Shown here piece by piece: positions 1 through 12,446 of a DNA stretch of 64,000 bases (positions are counted from its first letter, which is position 1; each line of letters opens with the position of its first letter). Source of the stretch: Bacillota bacterium (GTDB taxonomy: Bacteria; Bacillota; Clostridia; Christensenellales; SZUA-584); the NCBI GenBank assembly GCA_023410595.1, contig JAEYPO010000017.1:1-64000 (forward strand), given 5' to 3'. The notes under the pieces were generated by a model, which was not told the origin of the DNA, did no database searches, and saw only the letters and a list, made by a program, of their open reading frames with translations. The translations under genes were made by a program, and so were the position numbers.

Positions 1-1
1 G

Positions 2-124
2 CAATTACAACGCTATCAAAGATGGGATAATAACTTCCCGCTGCTGGTACTGGGGAGAAAATCGCCCCTCCAGTACTGGAGGGAGAACTTTGCCGAAAGT
101 GTAACAGATCATTTGACAACGTAG
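2..124 (+). other. Possible 3' end of an unidentified gene
   Basis: An open frame enters from the left edge and stops with TAG at 122-124, giving about 40 residues. The residues include RWDNNFPLL and YWRENFAES, which vaguely recall mutator-type (IS256) transposase interiors, but the resemblance is too weak for a call. It may be the tail of a truncated gene or chance. The rest of the stretch up to 232 holds only the promoter of the surface protein. Confidence 0.2.
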
Positions 125-144
125 AACGTCATAACCTCTCCCGT

Positions 145-173
145 TTTACTTTGTAAATCGAATATTGTATAAT
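145..173 (+). promoter_or_regulatory. Sigma-A-type promoter of the surface-protein gene
   Basis: TTTACT (145-150) and a perfect TATAAT (168-173) are separated by 17 bp, about 60 bp upstream of the surface-protein start. The -10 matches consensus and the -35 matches four of six positions. Confidence 0.55.
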
Positions 174-232
174 AACGGAATGAGATAAAAAATAATACCA
201 ACTAAAATTATATTATGGTGAGGGCATCGATT

Positions 233-4591
<4,359 letters not shown>

Positions 4592-4794
4592 GTAATATCG
4601 AAGATGGCAGTGCAAAGCGCAATGCAATCTTCCTAGTGTGATAAATAGCCACACCAACAAAAAAATGGTATTATGAGCCGCTAGAACAATCGGTTAAGGT
4701 CTATGTATTGCGTTTAACGAGTAGTATATTTTAGAGGAGATATCACAAAACCGATAGGGGGTAATCAACTCAGTTCTGAAGTAGGCCTGAGTAG

Positions 4795-4816
4795 TCGACT
4801 CCCCTCGCCTCCACCA
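4795..4816 (+). other. tmRNA (ssrA) 3'-end fragment, probable attachment site
   Basis: The 22 bases TCGACTCCCCTCGCCTCCACCA (given here in two parts: TCGACTCCCC then TCGCCTCCACCA) are the T-loop-to-CCA end of a tmRNA of the Firmicutes type. The 5' half of the T-stem and the rest of the gene are missing: there is no tag-coding stretch in 4592-4794, and the surface-protein gene ends only 200 bp upstream. Such a fragment is what integration into the 3' end of ssrA leaves at the distal end of an element. Its orientation implies that the intact ssrA lies left of the window. The remainder of 4592-4794 shows no gene. Confidence 0.6.
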
Positions 4817-4926
4817 ATAATAATGAATAAGCATCCGTCAGGGTGTGTGGCAGGAAGCATAAAATTTCCGTTTGGAAGGCTTATGCTTCCATTTCAGCAA
4901 GGAAAACTTATGCTTCCACAGCAATG

Positions 4927-4948
4927 CCTCCCGTTTGGGAGGTTTTTT
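4927..4948 (+). terminator. Rho-independent terminator
   Basis: The stem CCTCCC (4927-4932) pairs with GGGAGG (4937-4942) around a GTTT loop and is followed by six T. It lies 110 bp downstream of the tmRNA 3'-end fragment and may be the original ssrA terminator, pushed away with that fragment. Confidence 0.75.
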
Positions 4949-5134
4949 CTTCATACCATTATCTTTGAGTTTTATGAATTTAGGGTTTTCCAATACTCTT
5001 TGAAAGCCTGTTCCCTTAAAATGATAGATGAAGGCAAAGTGTTTTCTATTTTTCTTCTACTGGGATATTCATCAACCTCGTAAGCATTAGTTACGGTTAC
5101 CTCTTATCATCTGTGTAAAATACGCGCTCCTCCA

Positions 5135-5174
5135 ATCTCCGTTTTGCTTTAGCCGTTTCATTCAAAACGGAGGT
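5135..5174 (+). promoter_or_regulatory. Hairpin sequestering a ribosome-binding site
   Basis: The bases 5137-5146 (CTCCGTTTTG) pair perfectly with 5163-5172 (CAAAACGGAG), and one G-U and one A-U pair extend the stem to 5135/5174. The right arm contains the GGAGGT that serves the ATG at 5179. A folded RNA would hide this ribosome-binding site. No U-tract follows on either strand, so it is not a terminator. Confidence 0.45.
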
Positions 5175-5178
5175 AAGA

Positions 5179-5253
5179 ATGAAAAACAAGGCAGATGCTT
5201 CCTGGTTCTATCAGATGTCAGGCAAAGCTTTCCGTGTTGACCGCTTGGCGTAA
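5179..5253 (+). CDS. Possible 24-residue peptide or truncated gene start
   Basis: An ATG at 5179 sits four bases after a consensus GGAGGT and opens a frame of 24 codons ending in TAA at 5251. The peptide starts MKNKADASWF and ends FRVDRLA; it has no hydrophobic segment and I recognise no family. It could be a leader or regulatory peptide, given the hairpin over its ribosome-binding site. It could equally be the 5' stump of a gene cut off when the neighbouring region was rearranged. It lies tail-to-tail with the LacI-type gene, 17 bp away. Confidence 0.3.
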   Translation: MKNKADASWFYQMSGKAFRVDRLA

Positions 5254-5270
5254 TGAAAAAGGGCAACTTA

Positions 5271-6332
5271 TTATTCTTTACTGTCCCGCACTGCGGTGGT
5301 CTGGCGGACAATCAACTGCGGCGTGAGCTGCATTGCAAGAGGATCCAGCCCTTTATTGCTGGAAAAGCTGTCCATCAGCATCATGGCGGCAAGGCGACCT
5401 GTCTGTTCGGAGGGGTGGCGGACGGTGGTCAACGTGGGCGAGTAGACGCTTGAAAACGGGATATCGTCGAATCCCATCACGGAGACGTCGTCGGGAACGC
5501 GAATGCCGTGTTGGATCAATGCCTGAATCACGCCAAAGGCGACCATATCGTTGATGCAGATGATGGCCGTGGCGTCGCAGCGCGCCTCGACGAAGGCTGT
5601 CCCGGCCATGGTGCCCGCGGTCAGCTCGATATCGTTGCCATAATAATCATTGGGCGGGTCCGCGACGAAGAGATACTGGTTGTCCGGAACGATCTCCGCC
5701 TGCACCAATGCTTCCTGATATCCGGTATAGATCTCCTGGCGCGTCCAGCGGCTGAGCGGCGTGGTGGCGAATGCGATGCGCCGATGGCCCAGCTTGAGCA
5801 GATAGTTGGCTGCCAACTTGCCGCTGCCGCGCGTATCGAAGCTGATCATAGGGCATTTGGCGCCGCGGATCTGCTGGTCAAGCAATACGATCTTCAGCCC
5901 TTTTTCCACATACTGATTGATCGTATCGGGGGAAGTATCCACGGGGGAAATGATGGCGCCCAGCGCCTGCCGCCGGTAAAGCTGCAGCAGATACTCACGC
6001 TCCTTCAGCGCATCCCGCTCCGTATTGCACAGCACGAACATATAGCCCTTTTCCGACATGACGGCATCGATCCCGGACAGCGCCTGCAGATAGAAGGGAT
6101 TGGAGATATTGGGGATGATCAGTCCAATATCGGCACTGCCGTTTTTGCGCAGAAGCTGCGCTGCGATGTTGGGCTGGTAGCCGAGTTCCGCAGCGGCTCT
6201 GCAGACGCGTTCACGCAGCGCCTCGTTCATCGGATGCTCGGAAGAGCTAAGCGCACGGGAAACCGTTGCGATGGACACATGCGCATACAACGCTACATCC
6301 CGGATAGTCGGTCGTTTTGATTCCTTTGCCAT
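5271..6332 (-). CDS. LacI/GalR-family transcriptional regulator
   Basis: The protein has 353 residues. The start is the ATG at 6330-6332; the open frame extends further upstream, but the helix-turn-helix begins right after this Met. Residues 9-28 (TIRDVALYAH then VSIATVSRAL) are the canonical LacI HTH. A hinge helix follows near residue 55 (NIAAQLLRK), then a periplasmic-binding-protein-like effector domain (IGLIIPNISNPF, GFDDIPFSS). It lies downstream of the AEC transporter gene on the same strand with a 26-bp gap, so the two are probably cotranscribed. It is the obvious candidate for binding the two AAAACGTTT-type sites at 7412 and 7541, and so for controlling the divergent LIV/sugar-acid operon. 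The effector is unknown; a sugar acid or phosphorylated intermediate such as KDG or KDPG is plausible. Confidence 0.9.
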   Translation of the reverse strand: MAKESKRPTIRDVALYAHVSIATVSRALSSSEHPMNEALRERVCRAAAELGYQPNIAAQLLRKNGSADIGLIIPNISNPFYLQALSGIDAVMSEKGYMFVLCNTERDALKEREYLLQLYRRQALGAIISPVDTSPDTINQYVEKGLKIVLLDQQIRGAKCPMISFDTRGSGKLAANYLLKLGHRRIAFATTPLSRWTRQEIYTGYQEALVQAEIVPDNQYLFVADPPNDYYGNDIELTAGTMAGTAFVEARCDATAIICINDMVAFGVIQALIQHGIRVPDDVSVMGFDDIPFSSVYSPTLTTVRHPSEQTGRLAAMMLMDSFSSNKGLDPLAMQLTPQLIVRQTTAVRDSKE

Positions 6333-6358
6333 ATTGATCCCCAAGACCTTTCCAATTG

Positions 6359-7288
6359 TTATTGATATACCAGTATCCCGAAGCTCGTCAGAGCAAAGCA
6401 GGCGGCGCTTATCAGCGCCAGATACAGCAGGGTGGAACAAATGCAGCAATCGATCGCAAAAGGCACATCACCCTCGAAGCTGCCGGACCAGACGATGGAC
6501 ATGATCGGCGCGGGACTGCCAAACAGTATCCCGAGCAGAATCGCCGTCTGCCGCTCGCAGAACGGGAGCAGTATCAGCGTCACGCAGAGCGGCAGGATCA
6601 CGGCCTTGTACACGGAATAGAGAATCGCCGCGCGGTCACACACCCAACGAAAGACGCCGTATTTACAGGCCAGCGCGCCGAGATAGAGCAGCGCAAGCGG
6701 CGATGCCATGCCCGCAAAGACATCGATCGCAGTCATGAACAGCGAGGGGATTCCAAGACCCCACCCTTTAAGCGCGAGGCCGATCAGCAGCGCAATAAAG
6801 CATGGGCTGGTAAACAGCTTTTTAACGGTGCTTTTCAGGGCTCCTCCCGACGAGCCGAGGAACATGGGATAATAGAGGCTCCAAATCAGCAGATCCTGCG
6901 CCACACCATGCATCACGGCAACAAATATGGCGGATGGCCCGAGGAAGACGCTTAAAAGCGGGATCGCGACATAGGTGACGTTGCCGATGCCGCACTGGAA
7001 GCGGAGCAGAGACCGGCGATTCTGCGGCGCATTGCGCAGGATAAGGCCGCTTAGGAAATGCAGCGCCAGCGTGATGATCAGCGTCGCCAAACAAACCACC
7101 AGCCCTGTGGTAAGCAGCGTATCCAGATCGATCTGCGAAAAGGCAGACAGTATCATCCCCGGATAACACACATTCATCAGCAACGGCGGAAGAACGTTTT
7201 CCGCCTCGTTTGGGATAAAACGCAGCTTCGCGGCAAAATACCCGATTACAATTGCCACAATGAAGAAAAAAAGTCCGTCCAACTGCAT
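6359..7288 (-). CDS. AEC (auxin efflux carrier) family transporter
   Basis: The protein has 309 residues, normal for the family, starting at the ATG at 7286-7288 (MQLDGLFFF). Longer in-frame starts exist upstream, but this one places the first membrane helix at the N-terminus as in other AEC proteins. About ten hydrophobic segments are visible, with the family-typical FIPNEAE... and VCYPGMILSAF region near residues 25-50 and a conserved central break. AEC permeases export or exchange organic acids such as malate, malonate or lactate. It is the first gene of a leftward unit with the LacI-type regulator and faces the importer operon across a shared control region. Its cargo may be an acid by-product of the pathway encoded next door; this is inference. 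Confidence 0.85.
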   Translation of the reverse strand: MQLDGLFFFIVAIVIGYFAAKLRFIPNEAENVLPPLLMNVCYPGMILSAFSQIDLDTLLTTGLVVCLATLIITLALHFLSGLILRNAPQNRRSLLRFQCGIGNVTYVAIPLLSVFLGPSAIFVAVMHGVAQDLLIWSLYYPMFLGSSGGALKSTVKKLFTSPCFIALLIGLALKGWGLGIPSLFMTAIDVFAGMASPLALLYLGALACKYGVFRWVCDRAAILYSVYKAVILPLCVTLILLPFCERQTAILLGILFGSPAPIMSIVWSGSFEGDVPFAIDCCICSTLLYLALISAACFALTSFGILVYQ

Positions 7289-7373
7289 AGATACCCCGGA
7301 GAACGCTCCAAAAATACGTAACGCACACAGAAAAAGCGATTTGAGTGTCATTACGGAGCCATAGCTGCTTTCA

Positions 7374-7401
7374 ATTATAACATATGGAAGTCGAATTTCA
7401 A
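7374..7401 (-). promoter_or_regulatory. Promoter of the AEC-lacI unit (leftward)
   Basis: Read on the minus strand, TTGAAA (7401-7396) and a perfect TATAAT (7379-7374) are 16 bp apart, about 85 bp upstream of the AEC start codon. Operator candidate 1 lies just upstream of its -35. Confidence 0.5.
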
Positions 7402-7411
7402 GCATTAAAAT

Positions 7412-7424
7412 AGAAAACGTTTAC
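7412..7424. promoter_or_regulatory. LacI-type operator candidate 1
   Basis: AGAAAACGTTTAC contains the palindrome AAACGTTT with the central CG typical of LacI/CcpA-family operators. An identical 13-mer lies 129 bp downstream. This copy sits between the leftward AEC promoter and the rightward operon promoter. Confidence 0.55.
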
Positions 7425-7447
7425 CGAGTAAAAACATTATTTTTTAG

Positions 7448-7476
7448 TTGCACAATCCCTGAAATGTTGCTACTAT
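7448..7476 (+). promoter_or_regulatory. Promoter of the LIV/sugar-acid operon
   Basis: TTGCAC (7448-7453) and TACTAT (7471-7476) are spaced by 17 bp. The element lies between the two identical operator candidates, about 160 bp before the first gene of the operon. Confidence 0.5.
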
Positions 7477-7540
7477 TAAGCCACAACGACCGATACCAGT
7501 AACAATATCTCTCCTAACGCAATGAAGCGGTGAATGATCC

Positions 7541-7553
7541 AGAAAACGTTTAC
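7541..7553. promoter_or_regulatory. LacI-type operator candidate 2
   Basis: This is an exact second copy of AGAAAACGTTTAC, 65 bp downstream of the proposed -10 and 86 bp before the substrate-binding-protein start. With copy 1 it could form a repression loop around the promoter. Confidence 0.55.
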
Positions 7554-7638
7554 AGACAATGAAAGTGCAGAAGCAGCTATGAGGTTTATGCATGTAATGC
7601 AATTACATAGGCCTAAAATCAACTAACAGGAGGAAAAA

Positions 7639-8898
7639 ATGAAAAGGTATTTGGCGATTTTGCTCTCCGTCGTCTTCGTTCTTGCACTGACAGCCTGCAC
7701 CAGTTCACCCGACGCAGCTACACAGAGCAACGCGACCGAGACGGAATCGGCGACGGTAACAGAAAGTACAGCTGCCGAGACAGCCGACCTTGAGCCCATT
7801 AAGATCGGCTGCATCCAGGATACCAGCGGCAGCGCTTCCATCGCAGGCCAGCCCAATGAATGGGGCGTCAAGTATGCGGTGCAGTGGATCAATGACAACG
7901 GCGGCGTCAACGGCCGGATGATCGAGCTCTATACCCGCGACTGCCAGAACGACGCGGAAGTCGGCGTCACCGTCTATCGCGAGCTGGTAGATGAAGTCGG
8001 TGTATGCGCCATTATCGGACCGCCGCTGTCCAACCCGGCTTCCGCTTGGGTGGAGCTGGCGACCGAGGACAAGGTACCCATCGTCGGCCACTTCATGGAC
8101 GAGCTGTGTACCACCGATCCTGAGACCGGTGTACCATATCCTTACATGTTCTTGGCCGAGCCTTCCTGCTCCGTACAGAGCTACATACTCGCGCAGTATG
8201 CCATGGAGGATTTGGATGTGAAGACCGTCGCGACCCTGTACAACACCTCCAACGCCTACGCGGTTGCGCACGAAGCACCGTTTGTGGACTACATCTCCTC
8301 GAATGGCGGAACCGTAGTTGCGCAGGAAACCTTCACCTGGACGGATACCGACTATACGGCACAGGCGCAGAAGATCGCGGGTCTGAACCCCGATGCGGTT
8401 CTTCTTTGCGATTACTGCAACCAGATGGTCACAGCGTATGACAACCTTCGTGACGCGGGTTATACCGGCAAGATTCTGGGCGCAAACACCATGTATCCGC
8501 CGTTCAACACCCTCGTGAAGAACAAGGTGGTCGATTGCTACTTCGTACAGAACTACGACCTGAAGGATACCGGAACCGGCACCATCGCCAGCCTTGTTGA
8601 GACGCAGATGGCGGATACCGGCACCGATTATCCGACCTCCAACGTCGGCTTTGGCTGGGATGCAACCATGGTCCTCTACAATGCGATGATCCAGGCGGCC
8701 GATCCTATAAACGGTGAAGAGGTGCGCGGCATCCTTGAAAACAACACGACCGAAGTGCTCTCTTGCGGCGGCCAGACCATCGGCATCGACCCGGCGACGC
8801 ACCGTCCGACCCGTGACCTGGGCATGTACATCGCCACCTACGACGAGAACAACGAGATCGTTTGCCTCGTCTACAGAACGACCGACTATACAAAATAA
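7639..8898 (+). CDS. LIV-type ABC transporter substrate-binding lipoprotein
   Basis: The protein has 419 residues and a lipoprotein signal peptide (residues 1-20) with the lipobox LTAC, so Cys20 is the probable lipidated residue. A short Ser/Thr/Glu-rich linker follows, then a Peripla_BP_6 (Leu/Ile/Val receptor-like) domain beginning PIKIGCIQDTSGSAS. A consensus AGGAGG lies at 7629-7634. It is the first gene of the operon and supplies the binding protein for the LivHMGF-type permease that follows. Although the family is named for branched-chain amino acids, members also bind amides, sugar-related acids and aromatic compounds. The catabolic genes downstream suggest a sugar acid, amino sugar derivative or related amide. 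Confidence 0.88.
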   Translation: MKRYLAILLSVVFVLALTACTSSPDAATQSNATETESATVTESTAAETADLEPIKIGCIQDTSGSASIAGQPNEWGVKYAVQWINDNGGVNGRMIELYTRDCQNDAEVGVTVYRELVDEVGVCAIIGPPLSNPASAWVELATEDKVPIVGHFMDELCTTDPETGVPYPYMFLAEPSCSVQSYILAQYAMEDLDVKTVATLYNTSNAYAVAHEAPFVDYISSNGGTVVAQETFTWTDTDYTAQAQKIAGLNPDAVLLCDYCNQMVTAYDNLRDAGYTGKILGANTMYPPFNTLVKNKVVDCYFVQNYDLKDTGTGTIASLVETQMADTGTDYPTSNVGFGWDATMVLYNAMIQAADPINGEEVRGILENNTTEVLSCGGQTIGIDPATHRPTRDLGMYIATYDENNEIVCLVYRTTDYTK

Positions 8899-8932
8899 TC
8901 GCTTCCGAAGATGCGATTAACCAATCATGCTT

Positions 8933-8961
8933 TGAGGGCGAGCGATTATCGCTCGCCCTCA
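8933..8961 (+). promoter_or_regulatory. Intercistronic stem-loop after the binding-protein gene
   Basis: A perfect 13-bp inverted repeat (TGAGGGCGAGCGA, 8933-8945, with 8949-8961) has a three-base loop. No U-tract follows, so it is more likely a 3' mRNA stabiliser or leaky attenuator. That would keep binding-protein mRNA more abundant than permease mRNA, as is common for ABC importers. Confidence 0.6.
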
Positions 8962-8985
8962 GTCTTCTAATAAGGAGTTTACCTT

Positions 8986-9867
8986 ATGAGCTTTCAATTA
9001 TTGATCAGTGGAATTTCGCTGGGGGCTGTCTATGCACTGATCGCGGTAGGCTTTGCGATCGTATTCAGCGTTTTAAAGTTCAGCAACTTTGCGCATGGCG
9101 GCATGATCAGCGCGTGCGCCTATGTCGGCTACTATTTCCAGAGATCATTTGCGACGACACCGCCGATCTATGTAACCATACTGTTTACCGCAGTCTTTGG
9201 CATAGTGCTGGCGTTTCTGATCGATTTGATCGCATACCGCCGCCTGCGCGTTAAGCAGGCGCCCAATATTTATTATTTCCTTGCGTCCATTACATTGTCG
9301 ATTATGATTGTCCAGATACTGTCGGTATTCTACGGGAAGAATCTCTACGCGTATCCCGCGATCTTTGAGGAGACCACCTTTAGTATCGGCAGTATCCGGT
9401 TTTCATCCATAGATACGTTAATTCTGTTTGTATCCCTCGCCGTGCTCGCGGTTCTGATCTACCTGATCGACCGGACGCGTATCGGCCTTGCGATCCGTGC
9501 TGTGGCCATCAATCCGCAGACCAGCAAACTGATGGGAATCAACTCCAACGTGATCATCATCGCGGTCTTTGCTATCGCGGGCGCGCTCGCAGGCATTTCG
9601 GGCGTACTGCTCGGCCTTAAGTATTCGGTTTATCCGACGCTCGGCTCGCAGATGATGCTCAAAGGATTCATTGCCTCGGTGGTGGGCGGCCTCGGGTCAC
9701 TCAGCGGCGCGATCATCGCTGCGATATTGCTCGGCATTATTGAGGTATTCCTAACCTATTTTCTCGGCTCACTATCCACGCCGATCATACTATTCGGCAT
9801 TATGCTGGTCTTCTTGGCGGTCCGTCCCGAGGGCATCGCCGGCAGATTCGCAAAGGACAAGGTCTAA
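8986..9867 (+). CDS. LIV-type ABC transporter permease, LivH family
   Basis: The protein has 293 residues and about eight membrane segments, beginning MSFQLLISGISLGAVYALIA, which is the typical LivH N-terminus. The motif GLGSLSGAIIAAILLG near residue 235 corresponds to the conserved cytoplasmic loop that contacts the ATPase. A good ribosome-binding site (AAGGAG) precedes the ATG. It would pair with the next gene product to form the membrane channel of the importer. Confidence 0.9.
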   Translation: MSFQLLISGISLGAVYALIAVGFAIVFSVLKFSNFAHGGMISACAYVGYYFQRSFATTPPIYVTILFTAVFGIVLAFLIDLIAYRRLRVKQAPNIYYFLASITLSIMIVQILSVFYGKNLYAYPAIFEETTFSIGSIRFSSIDTLILFVSLAVLAVLIYLIDRTRIGLAIRAVAINPQTSKLMGINSNVIIIAVFAIAGALAGISGVLLGLKYSVYPTLGSQMMLKGFIASVVGGLGSLSGAIIAAILLGIIEVFLTYFLGSLSTPIILFGIMLVFLAVRPEGIAGRFAKDKV

Positions 9868-9878
9868 GGAGGCAACCC

Positions 9879-10784
9879 ATGAGCAATTATGAGCTTTCTT
9901 TGATAATGCTGGCGTGTATCTCCGTGATCACGGTCAGCGGCGTCTTTGCGATGACGAGTCTTGCGGGTATGTTCTCACTCGGACAGGCGGCGTATATGTC
10001 CATCTCCGCGTACCTGACATTCTGTCTTGCAAAGTATCTGGATCTGCCCGTGCTGGTGACGGCGATTATCGGCCTTGCCGCAAGCGCGCTGGTCGCATTG
10101 ATCATCGCACTTCCGGCGCTGAAGCTGCGGCGGGACTATTTTGCCCTGTTGTCCGTCGGCTTTGGCGAAATGATAGGGGCTATCGTCATCCTGCTCGGTA
10201 AGTGGACGAACGCGGCGGTCGGTTTCTCCAAGATCCCGAAGGTCGAAAACCTGGTGTGGCTGATACTCGGCATCACGGTGCTGATTGTGTTTATGGTGCG
10301 CAACCTGAAGCACTCACGTTTCGGCAGGATGTGCATCGCGCTCAAGACCGACGAGATTGCCGCGAAAAGCTTTGGCATCAACGTTTATAAGCTTAAGATC
10401 AGTATATACATCATCGCGTCCGTAATCGCGGCAGTCGGCGGCATCTGCTATGGTCTGCGCAACCGCGTTATTTCCCCCGACGCGTTCGACTGGTCGCTTT
10501 CCTCGGAGATGCAGATACTGCTCTTCTTCGGCGGCACAAACTCGCTGACGGGTTCGGTGGTATCGGCTGCGGCGCTCAAAGTACTGCCCGAATTCTTGAA
10601 GGGCATTTCGATCGGCGGGGTGGATTTGCAGGCCTGCAAAACCATCATATATTGCGCGCTGATCATCTTCATCATCAATTTCCGCACCAAAGGCATAATG
10701 GGTGAGCACGAGCTGACGCTGGAGCCGATCCGCAGGCTCGCGAAGAAGTTAAAGCACGCGCGCAGGAAGGAGATTGGGAAATGA
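9879..10784 (+). CDS. LIV-type ABC transporter permease, LivM family
   Basis: The protein has 301 residues and multiple hydrophobic helices. The conserved LivM features SLGQAAYMSISAY (near residue 30) and GINVYKLKI...GICYGLRNRVISPDAF (near 170-200) are present. The start follows TAAGGAGG; the stop overlaps the next ATG by four bases (ATGA), which points to translational coupling. It forms a heterodimeric permease with the LivH-type protein. The C-terminus is basic (KLKHARRKEIGK), which is ordinary for a cytoplasmic tail. Confidence 0.9.
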   Translation: MSNYELSLIMLACISVITVSGVFAMTSLAGMFSLGQAAYMSISAYLTFCLAKYLDLPVLVTAIIGLAASALVALIIALPALKLRRDYFALLSVGFGEMIGAIVILLGKWTNAAVGFSKIPKVENLVWLILGITVLIVFMVRNLKHSRFGRMCIALKTDEIAAKSFGINVYKLKISIYIIASVIAAVGGICYGLRNRVISPDAFDWSLSSEMQILLFFGGTNSLTGSVVSAAALKVLPEFLKGISIGGVDLQACKTIIYCALIIFIINFRTKGIMGEHELTLEPIRRLAKKLKHARRKEIGK

Positions 10785-11554
10785 GCAAGTGTATTCTGAA
10801 AACCAGCCATATCAACAAGAGCTTCGGTGGCGTCGTTGCGGTCAAGGATTTTACCTTTGAAATTAACGAAGGCGAGATCATTGCGATTATCGGCCCGAAC
10901 GGCGCAGGCAAGACAACGATCTTCAATCTGATCTCCAAGATCTATGAGGCCGACAGCGGTTCGATCGAGTTTGACGGGAAAGACATCACGAAGAAGTCCC
11001 AAATAGAGGTCGCGCGCATGGGCATCTCGAGAACGTTCCAGAACACGCGCCTGTTCACGGGGCTCAACGTGATGGATAACGTCAAGGTCGCGCTCGATTT
11101 CAACAGCAAATACAGTCTCATTGAGGCGATGCTATTGCTGCCGAGGCGCTGGAAGATGGAGCAGGAGACCACGCGCCGTACGATGGAGTGTCTTGAGCTT
11201 CTGGGCCTTAATCAGTACGCGGCACAGCGCCCGGCCAACCTGCCATACGGCATACAGCGCCGCGTGGAGATTGCGCGCGCGCTGGTATCCGATCCGAAGG
11301 TGCTGATGCTGGACGAGCCGGCGGCAGGCCTTAATCCCGAGGAGGTCTTCCAGCTGATGGACTTCCTGCATGAGATCAGAAGGAAGTATCCTAAGACCGC
11401 CATCCTGATCATTGAGCACAGGATGGATATGGTGATGAACATGAGCGAATACATCTATGTGCAGGACTTCGGCGGGACAATCGCGCAGGGCTCCCCCAGC
11501 GAAATACAGAACAATCCCGTGGTTCTCAAAGCCTATCTGGGCGAGGAGGAGTGA
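10781..11554 (+). CDS. LIV-type ABC transporter ATPase, LivG family
   Basis: The protein has 257 residues. The Walker A motif GPNGAGKTT is at residues 38-46, the LivG-type signature appears as LPYGIQRRVEIARAL, and Walker B is VLMLDEPAAGL. The canonical LSGGQ is replaced by LPYG(I/E)Q, which is normal in LivG. The protein binds the inner face of the permease and hydrolyses ATP together with the LivF-type subunit that follows directly. Its start overlaps the stop of the preceding permease gene. Confidence 0.92.
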   Translation: MSKCILKTSHINKSFGGVVAVKDFTFEINEGEIIAIIGPNGAGKTTIFNLISKIYEADSGSIEFDGKDITKKSQIEVARMGISRTFQNTRLFTGLNVMDNVKVALDFNSKYSLIEAMLLLPRRWKMEQETTRRTMECLELLGLNQYAAQRPANLPYGIQRRVEIARALVSDPKVLMLDEPAAGLNPEEVFQLMDFLHEIRRKYPKTAILIIEHRMDMVMNMSEYIYVQDFGGTIAQGSPSEIQNNPVVLKAYLGEEE

Positions 11555-11557
11555 GCG

Positions 11558-12277
11558 GTGGCTAATATTCTTGAGATACGCGGCCTGAAGGTATATTACG
11601 GCGTGCATGAGGCGGTCTGCGGCATCGACATGGATATCGAAGAGGGCAAGATCACCGCCATCATCGGTTCCAACGGAGCAGGCAAGACGACGATCATCAG
11701 CGCGATATCGGGCGCCGTCAAACGTGACGGGCAGATAATATATGCGGGCGCTTCGCTGACCACCAAAGCAAACCGTGTCGTCAGGCAGGGTATCGTGCAG
11801 ATCCCGGAGGGAAGAAAGATATTTGCGGGTCTGACCGTGGAAGAGAATCTGATGCTCGGCGCTTATACCGTGAAGAGCAAGAAGCGCATCGAACAGCTAC
11901 TGGAGGAGCAGTACCGGATATTCCCCCGGCTGAAGGAACGAAAGAAACAGGACGCCGGAACGCTCTCGGGCGGGGAACAGCAGATGCTGGCCATTGGCCG
12001 CGGCCTGATGGGCGAACCGAAAGTGCTGATGCTGGACGAGCCGTCCCTCGGTCTTGCGCCTGTGATCGTCACGGATGTGTTTGAGAACATCACGCGTATC
12101 CGCAATGAGGGCATCACGGTCATCCTTGTGGAGCAGAACGCAAAAAAATCCTTGAGCATATGCGACTATGGCTATGTTATCGAGAACGGCCGGAAAGCCA
12201 TGGAGGGCAAGGGTCATGAGCTGCTGTGCAACGAGGAGGTCAACAGCGCGTATCTTGGCGCATCGCGCGACTGTTAA
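11558..12277 (+). CDS. LIV-type ABC transporter ATPase, LivF family
   Basis: The protein has 239 residues and starts with GTG at 11558, three bases after the LivG-type stop, with GAGGAG as the ribosome-binding site inside the upstream gene. Walker A is GSNGAGKTT (37-45), the signature is LSGGEQQMLAIGRGL and Walker B is VLMLDEPSLGL. It completes a five-component importer (binding protein, two permeases, two ATPases). Confidence 0.92.
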   Translation: MANILEIRGLKVYYGVHEAVCGIDMDIEEGKITAIIGSNGAGKTTIISAISGAVKRDGQIIYAGASLTTKANRVVRQGIVQIPEGRKIFAGLTVEENLMLGAYTVKSKKRIEQLLEEQYRIFPRLKERKKQDAGTLSGGEQQMLAIGRGLMGEPKVLMLDEPSLGLAPVIVTDVFENITRIRNEGITVILVEQNAKKSLSICDYGYVIENGRKAMEGKGHELLCNEEVNSAYLGASRDC

Positions 12278-12353
12278 TAACCGATTGCTATTGCGGAGAC
12301 GGACAAACATATCGATGGAATGGGAATGAGAACATGTCTGTCTGTCGGAGTAC

Positions 12354-12391
12354 ATTGCTCCAGCCTTCATATGTTTGATCGTTGGAGCAAT
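12354..12391 (+). promoter_or_regulatory. Stem-loop between importer and catabolic genes
   Basis: ATTGCTCCA (12354-12362) pairs with TGGAGCAAT (12383-12391) around a 20-base loop in the 169-bp gap between the last importer gene and the NagB-like gene. No T-run follows. It may be a processing or stability element between the transport and enzyme halves of the operon; an internal promoter cannot be excluded. Confidence 0.4.
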
Positions 12392-12446
12392 ATATACTGA
12401 TTATAAATTCGGCATGCAGCGTGGCATGACGAGAAGGGCATAAAGT

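Noticed and set aside
4592..4816. A complete tmRNA gene ending at 4816
   Set aside because: Only the last 22 nt match. There is no tag-peptide reading frame or 5' acceptor half, and the surface-protein gene leaves only about 200 bp.
4823..5083. 86-codon open frame after the tmRNA fragment
   Set aside because: It runs through a clear terminator (4927-4948) and repeated GCTTATGCTTCC motifs, has no ribosome-binding site and no family-like sequence.
5508..6320. 270-codon frame opposite the LacI-type gene
   Set aside because: It is antisense to a gene with full LacI motifs; GC-rich codon bias leaves such shadows open.
7705..8802. 365-codon frame opposite the binding-protein gene
   Set aside because: Antisense shadow of a lipoprotein with signal peptide and family domain; no motifs of its own.
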